From JAFEDN01 sp965651935 (GTDB lineage: Bacteria > Pseudomonadota > Gammaproteobacteria > Coxiellales > Coxiellaceae), in NCBI GenBank assembly GCA_965651935.1, contig CBFGTC010000001.1, positions 248,001 to 312,000 on the forward strand: 64,000 bases of DNA, in the 5' to 3' direction. The notes under the pieces are model-generated. The model saw only the letters and a list, made by a program, of their open reading frames with translations. It was not told the origin of the DNA and ran no database searches. Both the position numbers and the translations under genes were made by a program. This document shows positions 7,537 through 16,552 of this stretch, piece by piece (position 1 is the first letter of the stretch; each line of letters begins with the position of its first letter).

Positions 7537-8086
7537 TCCGTTATCCAAGCACATTATTTTATTAGGATTTAAAAGTACCGGCAAATCCACTGTCGCCAAA
7601 ATATTGGCGACACATTTACACAAACGTTTTTATGACCTAGATAAAAAAATTGAAACCCGATTTTTTACCCAATACGGAATTAAATTAAGTTGTCGAAATA
7701 TTTTTACCCACCACGGTGAAAGCTTTTTTCGAAATTGCGAAACTCAAGTTTTAAAAGAAGTATTATCCTATCACCCGGCGATAATCGCCTTAGGAGGGGG
7801 AGCCCCATTAAAAATAGAAAATCAAAACATGATAGGATGTCACTGGTTGGTGCACATCACTGCGAAGCCGGAGGTTGTTTTCGAACGGATCATGCGCCAG
7901 GGTAGACCGGCTTATTTTCCAAACGATCAAGACCCTTGGTTTTTTTTCAAGGAGTTATGGGAAAAACATCAAAAAATATATACTCGTTTAACTTCATTCA
8001 AGTTAGACAACACTGGCTCGATTGAGCAAGTGGTCAGTGCTATTTTAAAAAAATGGGAAAAAGCAAATGAAATACACAGCCATTAA
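7523..8086 (+). CDS. aroK: Shikimate kinase
   Basis: This 187-residue P-loop kinase phosphorylates shikimate at the 3-position. The Walker A is LLGFKSTGKSTV. The shikimate-binding DLDKKIE (D-x-D), ESFFRNCE and ALGGGAPL follow, and RQGRPAYF is the lid arginine segment. Length is slightly above the usual 170-175. It overlaps both neighbours (aroA by 14, DAHP synthase by 20 bases), so it is an internal gene of the aro operon. Whether it should be called aroK or aroL cannot be decided from sequence alone. Confidence 0.92.
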   Translation: MILNNPLSKHIILLGFKSTGKSTVAKILATHLHKRFYDLDKKIETRFFTQYGIKLSCRNIFTHHGESFFRNCETQVLKEVLSYHPAIIALGGGAPLKIENQNMIGCHWLVHITAKPEVVFERIMRQGRPAYFPNDQDPWFFFKELWEKHQKIYTRLTSFKLDNTGSIEQVVSAILKKWEKANEIHSH

Positions 8087-9116
8087 GAAATTGCCCACTG
8101 CGGATGAAATCATCGCTTCAGCGCCGCTTACTGCGACTGAAGAACGGCAAATTGCAGCGCAGCGACAAGAAGTTAAAAACATTTTCGAAGGCAAAGACTC
8201 TCGTTTGTTAATTGTAGTCGGTCCTTGTTCAGCTTGGCCAAATTCAGCCGTATTAAAATACGCGGATAAATTGGCTCAGTTGAATGAACGAGTTAAAAAA
8301 AATTTATTATTAGTGATGCGAGTTTACATACAAAAACCACGCACCACCAAAGGATGGACGGGTCCTGTCAACCAACCTGATCCGCTCTCTCGTCCCGATA
8401 TCGAGACTGGTGTTTATTATGCTCGTAAAATGATGATAGACGTTATCAAGAAAGGCTTACCTATCGCAGATGAAGCTCTCTTTACTCATAATGCGAAAGG
8501 ATTTTTAGAATTACTGGCTTGGGTGGCCATAGGAGCGCGAAGCACAGAAAATCAGGAACACCGCATTTTTGCTTCGGCAATTGATTGTTCCGTGGGAATG
8601 AAAAACCCCACTCATGGCTCATTAACAATAGCCGTAAACAGTCTCCTTGCCGCTCAATCACCTCATATCGTCGCATTAGACGGTTACGAAGTTCAAACTC
8701 ATGGTAATCCTTACGCTCATCTGGTGCTACGCGGCAGTCATTCTGGGCCGAATTATTCTATTGAGCATTTTCGCCAAGTACAAAAATTAGTGGACGCCCA
8801 TCATATCCATAACCCTTCTGTGATTGTTGATGCCAGTCATGATAATTGTATGACTGAAGGGAAAAAAAATTATCTCTTACAAACTCAAGTGGTTGAAACA
8901 GTGATGCAGCAGCGAGAACGGTACTCCGAGATTAAAAAATTGCTCAAAGGGTTTATGATAGAAAGTTTTTTAAAAGAAGGTTGTCAAAAAATTGATCCTC
9001 TTCAGCCTGAAAAAACCGATCTAGATGGGTTATCTATTACTGACGCCTGTTTAGGCTGGGAGAAAACCGAGGCATTGTTATTAAATTTAGCGGAAACCTT
9101 ACAAAAACATGACTAA
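8067..9116 (+). CDS. 3-deoxy-7-phosphoheptulonate synthase, class I alpha (AroF/AroG/AroH type)
   Basis: This 349-residue enzyme condenses PEP and erythrose 4-phosphate, the committed step of aromatic biosynthesis. The metal/PEP-binding blocks LLIVVGPCSAW, RVYIQKPRTTKGWTG, GARSTENQEHR and VIVDASHDNCMTEGKKN are clear and match the E. coli AroF/G/H type. The N-terminal extension carrying the feedback-inhibition site is present (LPTADEIIASAPLTATEERQI). Which aromatic amino acid inhibits it is not visible. Its place inside the operon makes the locus a nearly complete pathway to chorismate. Confidence 0.94.
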   Translation: MKYTAIKKLPTADEIIASAPLTATEERQIAAQRQEVKNIFEGKDSRLLIVVGPCSAWPNSAVLKYADKLAQLNERVKKNLLLVMRVYIQKPRTTKGWTGPVNQPDPLSRPDIETGVYYARKMMIDVIKKGLPIADEALFTHNAKGFLELLAWVAIGARSTENQEHRIFASAIDCSVGMKNPTHGSLTIAVNSLLAAQSPHIVALDGYEVQTHGNPYAHLVLRGSHSGPNYSIEHFRQVQKLVDAHHIHNPSVIVDASHDNCMTEGKKNYLLQTQVVETVMQQRERYSEIKKLLKGFMIESFLKEGCQKIDPLQPEKTDLDGLSITDACLGWEKTEALLLNLAETLQKHD

Positions 9117-10221
9117 TATCCTAGTCCAAATTCCAGCTCCTCCCCCTCGTGAATACCCTATTTTAATCGAAGCAGGATTATTGTCTCAGCCTCAGACTTG
9201 GTTGCCGCGAAAATGGGAAAAAGCCGTGATCATAACCGATGATATCGTCCGCCAACTTTATGGGGAAACACTGCTGAGTCGCTTAAAACATCTGGGGCAG
9301 GATGTGTTACTCCTGTCCTTTCCACCTGGTGAGCATTCTAAAAATAACCAAACTAAACAATTCTTAGAAGAACAAATGCTAGCTCAAGCCTGTCCGCGAA
9401 CGACGGGATGTTTCGCTTTAGGGGGAGGCGTCACCGGGGATCTCGCCGGTTTTATCTCCGCCACCTATATGCGGGGCATCCCTTTGCTCCAAATACCTAC
9501 TACTTTATTAGCCATGGTGGATAGCAGTATCGGCGGCAAAACGTCTATCGACACTCCTTACGGAAAAAATCTCATCGGCGCATTTTGGCAACCCTCTGCC
9601 GTGATAATTGATATCAATTGTTTAAAAACCTTATCTTTGCAACACGTCAAAAATGGTTTATTTGAAGTGATAAAAATGGCATTAACGCATGATCAGCAAT
9701 TGTTTTACTTTATTCAAGACCATTTAGCATCCTGTTTAGCTACTGATTTAGAAATCCTACAATCGCTGATAGAGCGCGCTGTCAAAATCAAAGCCGCCGT
9801 CGTGGCAGAAGATGAACGCGAACACAGCGGAGCACGCGCTTTGCTTAATTTTGGCCATACTATCGGTCACGCGCTGGAACAATTAAGCGCCTACAAAATG
9901 AGGCACGGCTTTGCAGTCGCTTATGGTATTTTAATGGAAGCCAAAATAGCCGAATTAACGGGAATTCTGTCTTTACCGGAATTTAATATCATTGCCACCT
10001 TATTAGCGCGTTTAGGCATACATGCCCATGACTTAGGCGTTTTCTCTCCCCAAGATATTATCAGCACGACTTACCTTGATAAAAAAAATCGCGCCGGAGA
10101 GATTCACTACGTTTTATTAAAATCCATTGGTGACGTTTATATTCATCCTAATCAATTCACTCACGCGATAGAAGATAAACTGATTGTCGCAGCCTGGTCA
10201 GCCTTAACTGAGCCAATTTGA
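9109..10221 (+). CDS. aroB: 3-dehydroquinate synthase
   Basis: This 370-residue NAD- and metal-dependent enzyme closes the ring of DAHP to form 3-dehydroquinate. Motifs are FPPGEHSKN, ALGGGVTGDLAGFISATYMRG (NAD site), PTTLLAMVDSSIGGKT, GKNLIGAFWQP, EDEREHSGARALLNFGHTIGHALE (zinc-binding His and Glu) and HGFAVAYG. Length is normal. The start overlaps the DAHP synthase gene by 8 bases. A gap of about 70 bases to aroC contains a GAGAGAG ribosome-binding sequence for the latter. Confidence 0.96.
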   Translation: MTNILVQIPAPPPREYPILIEAGLLSQPQTWLPRKWEKAVIITDDIVRQLYGETLLSRLKHLGQDVLLLSFPPGEHSKNNQTKQFLEEQMLAQACPRTTGCFALGGGVTGDLAGFISATYMRGIPLLQIPTTLLAMVDSSIGGKTSIDTPYGKNLIGAFWQPSAVIIDINCLKTLSLQHVKNGLFEVIKMALTHDQQLFYFIQDHLASCLATDLEILQSLIERAVKIKAAVVAEDEREHSGARALLNFGHTIGHALEQLSAYKMRHGFAVAYGILMEAKIAELTGILSLPEFNIIATLLARLGIHAHDLGVFSPQDIISTTYLDKKNRAGEIHYVLLKSIGDVYIHPNQFTHAIEDKLIVAAWSALTEPI

Positions 10222-10290
10222 CGATTTCTTTCTCACCGAACTGTGGGATGACATAATATATCTTATTGAGATCTTGCGAGAGAGTTTTAT

Positions 10291-11406
10291 ATGCCTGGTA
10301 ATAGTTTTGGTCAAATTTTCCGAATTACCACTTGTGGTGAATCTCATGGCGGTGCAGTCGGGGTGATCATTGACGGCTGCCCACCCAACTTCGCCATTTC
10401 TGAAGCAGAAATACAACAGGAGCTAGATCGGCGAAAACCAGGCCAAAGCAGCATCACCACACCTCGTCAAGAACAAGACCGCGTCCATATCCTTTCCGGT
10501 ATTTTTGAAGGCAAAACAACCGGCACACCCATTTTATTATTAGCTTACAATACAGACATGCGCCCTGAAGATTATGCCGAATTAAAAAACGTCTTTAGGC
10601 CATCACATGCAGACTTTACCTATTTTCAAAAATATGGCGTCCGCGACTATCGTGGCAGCGGTCGAGCCAGCGCCCGTGAAACATTAGCACGAGTGGCGGC
10701 GGGGGCCATTGCCAAAAAATTTTTACACGATTTTTTAAACGTGGAAATTTTAAGCTATGTGGAACAAGTGGGGGAGATTAAAACCGATATGGATTATCAT
10801 TCGGTAAAATTCGCAGATATCGAAAAAAATACAGTCCGATGTCCCGATACTAAAATAGCTGAGGATATGATCAAACTGATTGAACAGGTTCAAAGTGAAA
10901 AAGATTCTATTGGTGGCGTCATTAGAGGCATTATCCGCCGCCCCCCCACCGGATTAGGCGAGCCAGTCTTTGATAAATTGTCCGCCGATTTGGGTAAAGC
11001 CATGTTAAGTATTAATGCCGTCAAAGGTTTTGAAATAGGCTCCGGTTTCGAAGGAGTTAAGTTGCGCGGCAGTGAACATAATGATCCTTTTACCTCAGAG
11101 AGTAACAAAATTAAGCCCAAAACCAATTATGCCGGTGGAGTCCTGGGAGGAATTTCAAACGGAGAAGACATTTATTTTCGCGTCGCATTTAAACCGGTTT
11201 CCACTATTGGTGTATGGCAACAAACCGTTGACTTACAAGGCCGTCCTCAAAATCTGGCTGCGGCTGGCCGACACGATCCCTGCGTGCTACCCCGAGCGGT
11301 TCCCATTGTCGACGCCATGTCCGCCTTGGTTATTATGGACCATTATTTACGGCAAAAAGCCCAAAATCTCGATGCTGCGCCCGGCAAAGCCGATGCTCGC
11401 ACTTAA
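10291..11406 (+). CDS. aroC: Chorismate synthase
   Basis: This 371-residue FMN-dependent enzyme converts EPSP to chorismate. Signature 1 is GNSFGQIFRITTCGESHG at the N-terminus. DYRGSGRASARETLARVAAGAIA and RHDPCVLPRAVPIVDAMSALVI follow. Length is normal for bacterial AroC. It follows aroB in the same direction; after it comes an 86-base gap with a small inverted repeat and a TATAAT before aroDE, so aroDE may have a promoter of its own in addition to read-through. Confidence 0.96.
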   Translation: MPGNSFGQIFRITTCGESHGGAVGVIIDGCPPNFAISEAEIQQELDRRKPGQSSITTPRQEQDRVHILSGIFEGKTTGTPILLLAYNTDMRPEDYAELKNVFRPSHADFTYFQKYGVRDYRGSGRASARETLARVAAGAIAKKFLHDFLNVEILSYVEQVGEIKTDMDYHSVKFADIEKNTVRCPDTKIAEDMIKLIEQVQSEKDSIGGVIRGIIRRPPTGLGEPVFDKLSADLGKAMLSINAVKGFEIGSGFEGVKLRGSEHNDPFTSESNKIKPKTNYAGGVLGGISNGEDIYFRVAFKPVSTIGVWQQTVDLQGRPQNLAAAGRHDPCVLPRAVPIVDAMSALVIMDHYLRQKAQNLDAAPGKADART

Positions 11407-11427
11407 GAATACTCGATCGCGTAAGGA

Positions 11428-11459
11428 CCCGTTTCAATAAAAACGGGAAACGCTATAAT
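11428..11459 (+). promoter_or_regulatory. Inverted repeat plus TATAAT box between aroC and aroDE
   Basis: CCCGTTT and AAACGGG form a perfect 7-base inverted repeat around CAATAA (11428-11447). No T-run follows, so it is not a standard terminator. A perfect TATAAT at 11454-11459 lies 34 bases before the aroDE ATG, with no good -35 at 16-18 bases. Possible reading: an aroDE promoter with an operator or attenuating hairpin. Confidence 0.35.
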
Positions 11460-11492
11460 TTATTTATTTAACATACAAGGAAATTACCAAAA

Positions 11493-12995
11493 ATGTCCCC
11501 GCATCACCAATCAGCTTGCGCCAGAGTCGCAGTCCTCGTCGCCAAAAACAGATTTGATGCTGAAAAACAATTGCCGCTTTTGTCAGAGATAGCAGACATT
11601 ATTGAATTACGTTTAGATTATTGGTCAGAATATTTTATCGATGAAATTGCTCGCCTCCGAAGTCAATTGACCCTACCGGTCATTTTTACTTTGCGCAAAT
11701 TTTCTCAAGGCGGCCATTGTCATTGGCCGGAAGCAGAACGTTTAAATTTTATAGAAAAACTGGCCCAGCTCAAGCCGGAATATATTGATTTCGAATACGA
11801 TATTCCTACACTTTGGTTGCAAAATTTTCGACGCCAATTCCCTCAAATTACACTGATTGGTTCTTACCACGATTTTAACGGCACTCCTGAGGATTTTATG
11901 GAAAGCGTTAAACCTTTATTAAAACCCGAATTTGATATTATCAAACTAGCCTATATGGCGCATCATGTCCGTGATGCCTTACGTTTGTTAATTTTTATCC
12001 ATCACTTCAGCTTACAGCGTGCGGTAATTGGAATCGCCATGGGTGAAGCCGGTCAAATAAGTCGAATTGTTGCTCCGATTATTGGAAGTGTCATGACCTA
12101 TGGAACAATCTATGAAGGATCAAATCCTGCTCCAGGACAAATATCACTGCAAGATCTCACTCACATTTACCGAGTGCACCACCTTAACCGTCACAGCCGG
12201 ATCTATGCATTGCTGGGAGATCCGATTGAACAAAGTCCCGGGCATAAATTTCATAATCGCGCATTCCATCTTTTGAAAAAAAATGCGGTATACGTAAAAT
12301 GCCGCATTCCGGCTTTAGAATTAGAAGAATGCTTTATTTTAATAAAAAAATTACCGTTCTATGGAATGAGCGTCACTATTCCCCATAAAGAAACTTTGGC
12401 GATTTTTTTAGATGAACTCTTTGGGATTGCGTCTAAAATCAATATTGTTAATACGGTTAAACGCGAACAACAAAAATATGATGGCTTCAATACCGATGCA
12501 CTCGCCACAATCGATGTGTTAGAAAAACAAACTTCACTGATAAACAAAGCAGTTTTAATTCTAGGGGCCGGAGGGGCTGCGAAAGCCATTGCTTATGCCC
12601 TACGCCATGCTGGCGCTAAGATCACTTTGTGTAATCGAACCCTTTCTCGAGCTCAGGAATTCACTCAGCAATTTGGTGGCACAGCCCTTGATTTTAGCCA
12701 ACTGCATTCTGCGACAGTTTTGCCGTATTCTATTGTGATTAACACTTTACCCGGTTCTGCTTATATCCAGCAATGCGGGGGTTGGCAATTTCCCCCCTCT
12801 AACTCCAAAATAGCAATGGACATTGTCCTTAAACCTTTAGAAACCGCGTTTCTTGCTGCTGCCCGGGTATCAGGTTGGATTTGTTTGCAAGGGGATAGTT
12901 TCTATAAAGCTCAGGCAGTCCGGCAACTTAGACTATGGTTTGAACTGGATGAAAAAGCAAGTTTTTCTCTTTTTCACCTCTACCCTTGTGGGTGA
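11493..12995 (+). CDS. aroDE: Fused 3-dehydroquinate dehydratase (type I) / shikimate dehydrogenase
   Basis: One 500-residue polypeptide carries two consecutive pathway steps. Residues about 10-225 are type I dehydroquinase: IIELRLDYW, FTLRKFSQGG, LIGSYHDFN with the catalytic His, and FDIIKLAYM with the Schiff-base Lys (about K151). GIAMGEAGQISRI closes the domain. Residues about 232-500 are AroE: YALLGDPIEQSPGHKFHN, GMSVTIPHKE with the catalytic Lys, FNTDALA, and the NADP Rossmann loop VLILGAGGAAKAIAYAL with CNRT. Such fusions are known in plants and Chlamydiae; gammaproteobacteria normally have separate enzymes. It ends the aro operon, 4 bases from the convergent bioD stop. Confidence 0.95.
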   Translation: MSPHHQSACARVAVLVAKNRFDAEKQLPLLSEIADIIELRLDYWSEYFIDEIARLRSQLTLPVIFTLRKFSQGGHCHWPEAERLNFIEKLAQLKPEYIDFEYDIPTLWLQNFRRQFPQITLIGSYHDFNGTPEDFMESVKPLLKPEFDIIKLAYMAHHVRDALRLLIFIHHFSLQRAVIGIAMGEAGQISRIVAPIIGSVMTYGTIYEGSNPAPGQISLQDLTHIYRVHHLNRHSRIYALLGDPIEQSPGHKFHNRAFHLLKKNAVYVKCRIPALELEECFILIKKLPFYGMSVTIPHKETLAIFLDELFGIASKINIVNTVKREQQKYDGFNTDALATIDVLEKQTSLINKAVLILGAGGAAKAIAYALRHAGAKITLCNRTLSRAQEFTQQFGGTALDFSQLHSATVLPYSIVINTLPGSAYIQQCGGWQFPPSNSKIAMDIVLKPLETAFLAAARVSGWICLQGDSFYKAQAVRQLRLWFELDEKASFSLFHLYPCG

Positions 12996-12999
12996 AATG

Positions 13000-13638
13000 T
13001 CAACAGACCCTATTCTGCCAAGGTAGAAATCCTAAAAAAGGCATTTTTAAATACCCCTGTAACGTTTTGATATTTTCTTCCCAAAATAACATGTTGGGGT
13101 CAATGCAGTTTGCTATCCATCCTAAACTTTCGATCCCACTCTGTTGTAAGGCAGATTGAGTCAGTAAAGCATGATTGAGGCAGCCTAATCGAATTCCTAC
13201 CACTAGTAAAACCTTACAGTCAATCCTCTTGACAAAATCCGCCATGGTTTCTCTATCGTTCAATGGCGTGAACCAACCGCCAACACCTTCCACCAGGCAA
13301 ATATCTACCGGAGTATTCAGTGCTTTGCCGCACGCTTTTGTTAATAATTCTACCGATAATGCAACCTGGATTTGTTGTGCGGCGATATGTGGTGCAATAG
13401 GTGGTTCAAAAATCAACGGATTAATATCGGTGTAGTTCAATTGGACTGAAGAATTTTGTTGCAGATATAAGGCATCTTCATTGTATAGACGATTTTGGTA
13501 ACTCACTCCTCCGGTGGCCAAAGGTTTAATACCTAAAGTAGAATAACCGCCTTGTTGTAACCCTGAAAGTATTATGGTGCTAACGTATGTTTTTCCCACA
13601 CCCGTATCAGTTCCAGCAACAAAAATTTTATACGACAT
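13000..13638 (-). CDS. bioD: ATP-dependent dethiobiotin synthetase
   Basis: This 212-residue P-loop enzyme closes the ureido ring of dethiobiotin from 7,8-diaminopelargonate, CO2 and ATP. The N-terminus IFVAGTDTGVGKTYVSTIIL is the Walker A, followed by GIKPLATG, FEPPIAPHIAA and LVEGVGGWFTPL. Length is slightly below the usual 220-225. It is last in bioBFCD and overlaps bioC by 11 bases. Confidence 0.95.
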   Translation of the reverse strand: MSYKIFVAGTDTGVGKTYVSTIILSGLQQGGYSTLGIKPLATGGVSYQNRLYNEDALYLQQNSSVQLNYTDINPLIFEPPIAPHIAAQQIQVALSVELLTKACGKALNTPVDICLVEGVGGWFTPLNDRETMADFVKRIDCKVLLVVGIRLGCLNHALLTQSALQQSGIESLGWIANCIDPNMLFWEENIKTLQGYLKMPFLGFLPWQNRVC

Positions 13639-14386
13639 GGTTTATTCTCGCAATAATAAAAGAAATTCGATAATCCAAAGATATGTTTTGAGTGCCGGTT
13701 TTGCGAAATAGCGATTGAGGTAAAGTCACTGAGTTGGAACGGCAATCCGCGCCAAGCCTTTTAAAGGATTGGAACGCGGCTAATAAATTAGGAAAATAGA
13801 GATTATATTCTTGTAATTGATGATGAATAATTTCATAGCCATTACTTTGCAAACAATGGATAATTTGTTGTGACTCTGCAAAGGTATTTAAATATTGCTG
13901 ACCCGTAAGTTTAAATAATTGGTGCTTGAGTGGCTCAAAAGTCCCTGCAACCGGCATAGTTAAAGCCAAATAAGCTTCCGGCCTGGATACCCGCGTGATT
14001 TCGGTAAATGTATTAGCCAAATTCGGACTCCATTGCAAAACCATATTGGAAAAAACCAAATCAAATTGATTGTTTTGCAACGGAATTTTGTCAAAATCAG
14101 CACATAATAAACACGCTGCTGAATTTAAGCGATGCTGCGCTAAAGATAATAATTTATCACTGATATCAATTCCCGTTAACGAGCACGGCGAATGATTTTC
14201 CGCTAAATTTTGGGTAACAACTCCCGTACCACAGCCCACGTCTAAAACAAAATTAGCATCCATATTGAAATCGTTCATCAACGATATTAAATGTTTACCG
14301 ATACTGAGTTGTAAATGATTAAAATCATCGTATGTTTCTTTGGCGCGATTAAAACACTGCCGCACTTTAATTTTGCTGAAACTCAT
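13628..14386 (-). CDS. bioC: Malonyl-ACP O-methyltransferase
   Basis: This 252-residue SAM-dependent methyltransferase methylates malonyl-ACP to start pimelate assembly. VRQCFNRAKETYDDFNHLQ is a typical BioC N-terminus. FVLDVGCGTGVVTQNLA is SAM motif I, CSLTGIDISDKLLSLA motif II, and FDLVFSNMVLQW is also family-like. I chose the ATG at 14386 because GGAG stands 7 bases upstream; a TTG 15 bases further up gives a longer frame without support. It overlaps bioF by 20 bases. The partner esterase bioH is not in this locus. Confidence 0.92.
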   Translation of the reverse strand: MSFSKIKVRQCFNRAKETYDDFNHLQLSIGKHLISLMNDFNMDANFVLDVGCGTGVVTQNLAENHSPCSLTGIDISDKLLSLAQHRLNSAACLLCADFDKIPLQNNQFDLVFSNMVLQWSPNLANTFTEITRVSRPEAYLALTMPVAGTFEPLKHQLFKLTGQQYLNTFAESQQIIHCLQSNGYEIIHHQLQEYNLYFPNLLAAFQSFKRLGADCRSNSVTLPQSLFRKTGTQNISLDYRISFIIARINHVV

Positions 14387-15512
14387 GGTTTTTCTCCACA
14401 ATTAAATCGAGCAATTGAATCACTTGATTTTCGTTATGATGACAATTTAATGAAATTCGCAAACGCTCCATTCCTAGTGGCACAGTGGGGGGCCTTATCG
14501 CCGCCACCAAAAAACCGCGGTTTTCAAGTTCTTTTTTCAACTTGACCACCGACTGATTCTTAATGAGTATCGGTTGGATCGGAGTGGACTCTCGTGCAGT
14601 TGAAATTAAATCCCTTCGCAAAGCTTCGCGAATAAAAAAATGGCCTAATTCTTGCAAACGTTCCCGGCGCCAAGTTTCATCACGCACTATTTTTAACGAT
14701 TGCAAGGTAGCAAAAGCCACGGCCGGAGGCAGTGCTGTGGTATAACAATAGCTGCGAGAAAATTGTAAAAAAGTGTCGATAAGATCTTTATTTCCGGCAA
14801 CTATAGCGCCAAAACTGCCAAAAGCTTTTCCCAAAGGTGCTACTAATAGCGGGACTTGATCTTGCGATAAACCTTGTTGTTCACATATCCCACCACCGTT
14901 TTTTCCAAGGACGCCAATTCCATGGGCATCATCTATCATGAGTAAACTATTAAAATTTTTGGCAATTTCAGCCAGTTGTTTTACCGGCGCTATATCTCCG
15001 TCCATACTAAACATACTTTCAGAGATAATCATGGCGCGTTGAGAATTCTCACGGCTTAATTTTTGATTAAGGTCTCCCGTATTCAAATGTGCATAACGTT
15101 GATATTTAGCACGGGATAAAATAATTGCATCAATGATAGAGGCATGAGCTAAGCGATCTACAAAAACCCGTTGATTTCGATTCACCAGAGCGGTTATCAC
15201 TCCTAAATTAGCATGATAACCGGAATTGAATAAAAGTGCTTTTTCTCTTTTTAAAAAATCAGCAAATTGGTCTTCTAATTCCGCCTGCGCCAAACTATAA
15301 CCATTGACGAGTGCAGAAGCGCCGCTTCCTAAACCATACTTTTTAGCACCTGTGATAAATGCTTCTATGACCCGGAGATCTTGGCTAAGACTTAAATAAT
15401 CATTACTGCTAAAATTAACTTGATTGGCTGAATTTCGTGCTATAATCCGTTCTCGATACAAACCGGATTGTTTACATCGATTTAGATTTTGTTGTAAGTG
15501 TTCTATCCACAT
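14367..15512 (-). CDS. bioF: 8-amino-7-oxononanoate synthase
   Basis: This PLP-dependent enzyme condenses pimeloyl-ACP with alanine. The frame begins MWIEHLQQNLNRC at the ATG at 15512 (381 residues); a TTG at 15524 is an alternative. Motifs are NFSSNDYLSLS, GSGASALVNGYS, LLFNSGYHANLG, MIDDAHGIGVLGKNGGG, and the PLP-lysine segment APLGKAFGSFGA. It overlaps bioB by 10 bases and bioC by 20, so the four genes bioBFCD are tightly coupled. Confidence 0.94.
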   Translation of the reverse strand: MWIEHLQQNLNRCKQSGLYRERIIARNSANQVNFSSNDYLSLSQDLRVIEAFITGAKKYGLGSGASALVNGYSLAQAELEDQFADFLKREKALLFNSGYHANLGVITALVNRNQRVFVDRLAHASIIDAIILSRAKYQRYAHLNTGDLNQKLSRENSQRAMIISESMFSMDGDIAPVKQLAEIAKNFNSLLMIDDAHGIGVLGKNGGGICEQQGLSQDQVPLLVAPLGKAFGSFGAIVAGNKDLIDTFLQFSRSYCYTTALPPAVAFATLQSLKIVRDETWRRERLQELGHFFIREALRRDLISTARESTPIQPILIKNQSVVKLKKELENRGFLVAAIRPPTVPLGMERLRISLNCHHNENQVIQLLDLIVEKNHEFQQN

Positions 15513-16471
15513 ACGTCCAGGCAAGAAGTTTTTTGGGGTTTTAATCCCAATTTATCCAGCATTGCTAAGTCTCGCTGAGTTGAATTGTTATTTGAAACCA
15601 GCAGTTTCTCGCCAAAGTGAATCGAGTTAGCCCCCGCTAAAAAACACAAGGCTTGCATTTCTTCAGACATCACTGATCTTCCTGCGGATAAACGAACATA
15701 CGATTGTGGAAATACAATTCGCACTACGGCTACTACGCGAATAAATATAAAATTATCTAAGGGTTGGGTCTCACCAAGACGAGTGCCTTGAAATGGGATT
15801 AAACGATTAATGGGGATGCTGGCTGGGGGTTTTGGTAACTGGGCTAATTGCAAAATAAAATTAATACGGTCTGCATGGGTTTCACCTAAACCCATAATAC
15901 CACCGCAACAAATGTTCATGCCTGCATCAGCCACATGTTTTAATGTTTGTAACCGATCATCATAAGTGTGGGTAGTAACTACTTCAGGATAGTATTCACG
16001 AGAAGTATCCAGATTGTGGTTGTAATAATCTAAGCCAGCCTCTTTGAGCATTTGGGCTTGTTCGGCGGTTAACATGCCTAAGGTAACACAGGTTTCCATA
16101 CCCATTTTTTTTATCTCGCCGACCATTTCGGCCACTTTGAGTAAATCGGAAGAGTTAGGGCTGCGCCAGGCCGCTCCCATACAAAAGCGAGTCGCCCCAT
16201 TTTCTTGCGCTTTTTTGGCACTAGTCAGTACGTCTTCTATTCGCGATAATTTTTCTTTGCGAAGTTCAGTTTTTTTATGATGCCCGCTTTGTACGCAGTA
16301 ACCGCAATCTTCAGGACAGGCACCGGTTTTGATGTTGAGTAGAGTGCTGAGCTGTACCTCATTATTTTTAAAATTTTGTTTATGAACGGTTTGAGCCTGA
16401 TGTAAAAGATCATTAAAAGGTTGTTGATAAAGCTCATCGAGTGATTCATAAGTCCAATTTATCTTTGCCAT
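15503..16471 (-). CDS. bioB: Biotin synthase
   Basis: This 322-residue radical-SAM enzyme inserts sulfur into dethiobiotin. The CxxxCxxC cluster motif is GACPEDCGYCVQSG. ATRFCMGAAWRSP, DYYNHNLDTSREYY, CCGGIMGLGE, NRLIPFQGT and LRLSAGR-like (VRLSAGRSVM) blocks follow, and ANSIHFGEKLL is near the end. The auxiliary [2Fe-2S] ligand residues are present. GAGGGG stands 7 bases before the ATG. It is the first gene of bioBFCD and is divergent from bioA, with a good promoter in the 72-base gap. Confidence 0.96.
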   Translation of the reverse strand: MAKINWTYESLDELYQQPFNDLLHQAQTVHKQNFKNNEVQLSTLLNIKTGACPEDCGYCVQSGHHKKTELRKEKLSRIEDVLTSAKKAQENGATRFCMGAAWRSPNSSDLLKVAEMVGEIKKMGMETCVTLGMLTAEQAQMLKEAGLDYYNHNLDTSREYYPEVVTTHTYDDRLQTLKHVADAGMNICCGGIMGLGETHADRINFILQLAQLPKPPASIPINRLIPFQGTRLGETQPLDNFIFIRVVAVVRIVFPQSYVRLSAGRSVMSEEMQALCFLAGANSIHFGEKLLVSNNNSTQRDLAMLDKLGLKPQKTSCLDVCG

Positions 16472-16500
16472 GAATTGCCCCTCAACTTGTGAAATTGGGA

Positions 16501-16529
16501 AGTCTATGTTAATCTACTTTTTCAGTCAA
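16501..16529 (-). promoter_or_regulatory. Sigma70-type promoter of bioBFCD
   Basis: On the minus strand TTGACT (16529-16524), a 17-base spacer and TAGACT (16506-16501) form a good -35/-10 pair. The predicted start of transcription falls about 20-25 bases before the bioB ATG. The -35 lies inside the left half of the candidate BirA operator, so a bound repressor would block it. Confidence 0.6.
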
Positions 16530-16552
16530 CCGTAATTCATAAAATGGTTAAC
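16525..16552. promoter_or_regulatory. Candidate BirA (BioO-like) operator
   Basis: GTCAACC-14 bases-GGTTAAC is an inverted repeat in the bioB/bioA intergenic space. The published BirA operator in proteobacteria has half-sites TTGTAAACC and GGTTTACAA separated by 14-16 bases. Here 6 of the 7 inner positions match in each half, but the outer TT/AA are not conserved. The right half covers the first predicted bioA ATG. Position over the bioB -35 is what biotin repression would need. Confidence 0.35.

Noticed and set aside
12970..12995. TTTCACC...GGTGAAA hairpin at the aroDE/bioD junction as a bidirectional terminator
   Set aside because: The stem is 7 bp with a 12-base loop and has no U-run on either strand; it lies within the aroDE 3' coding end.
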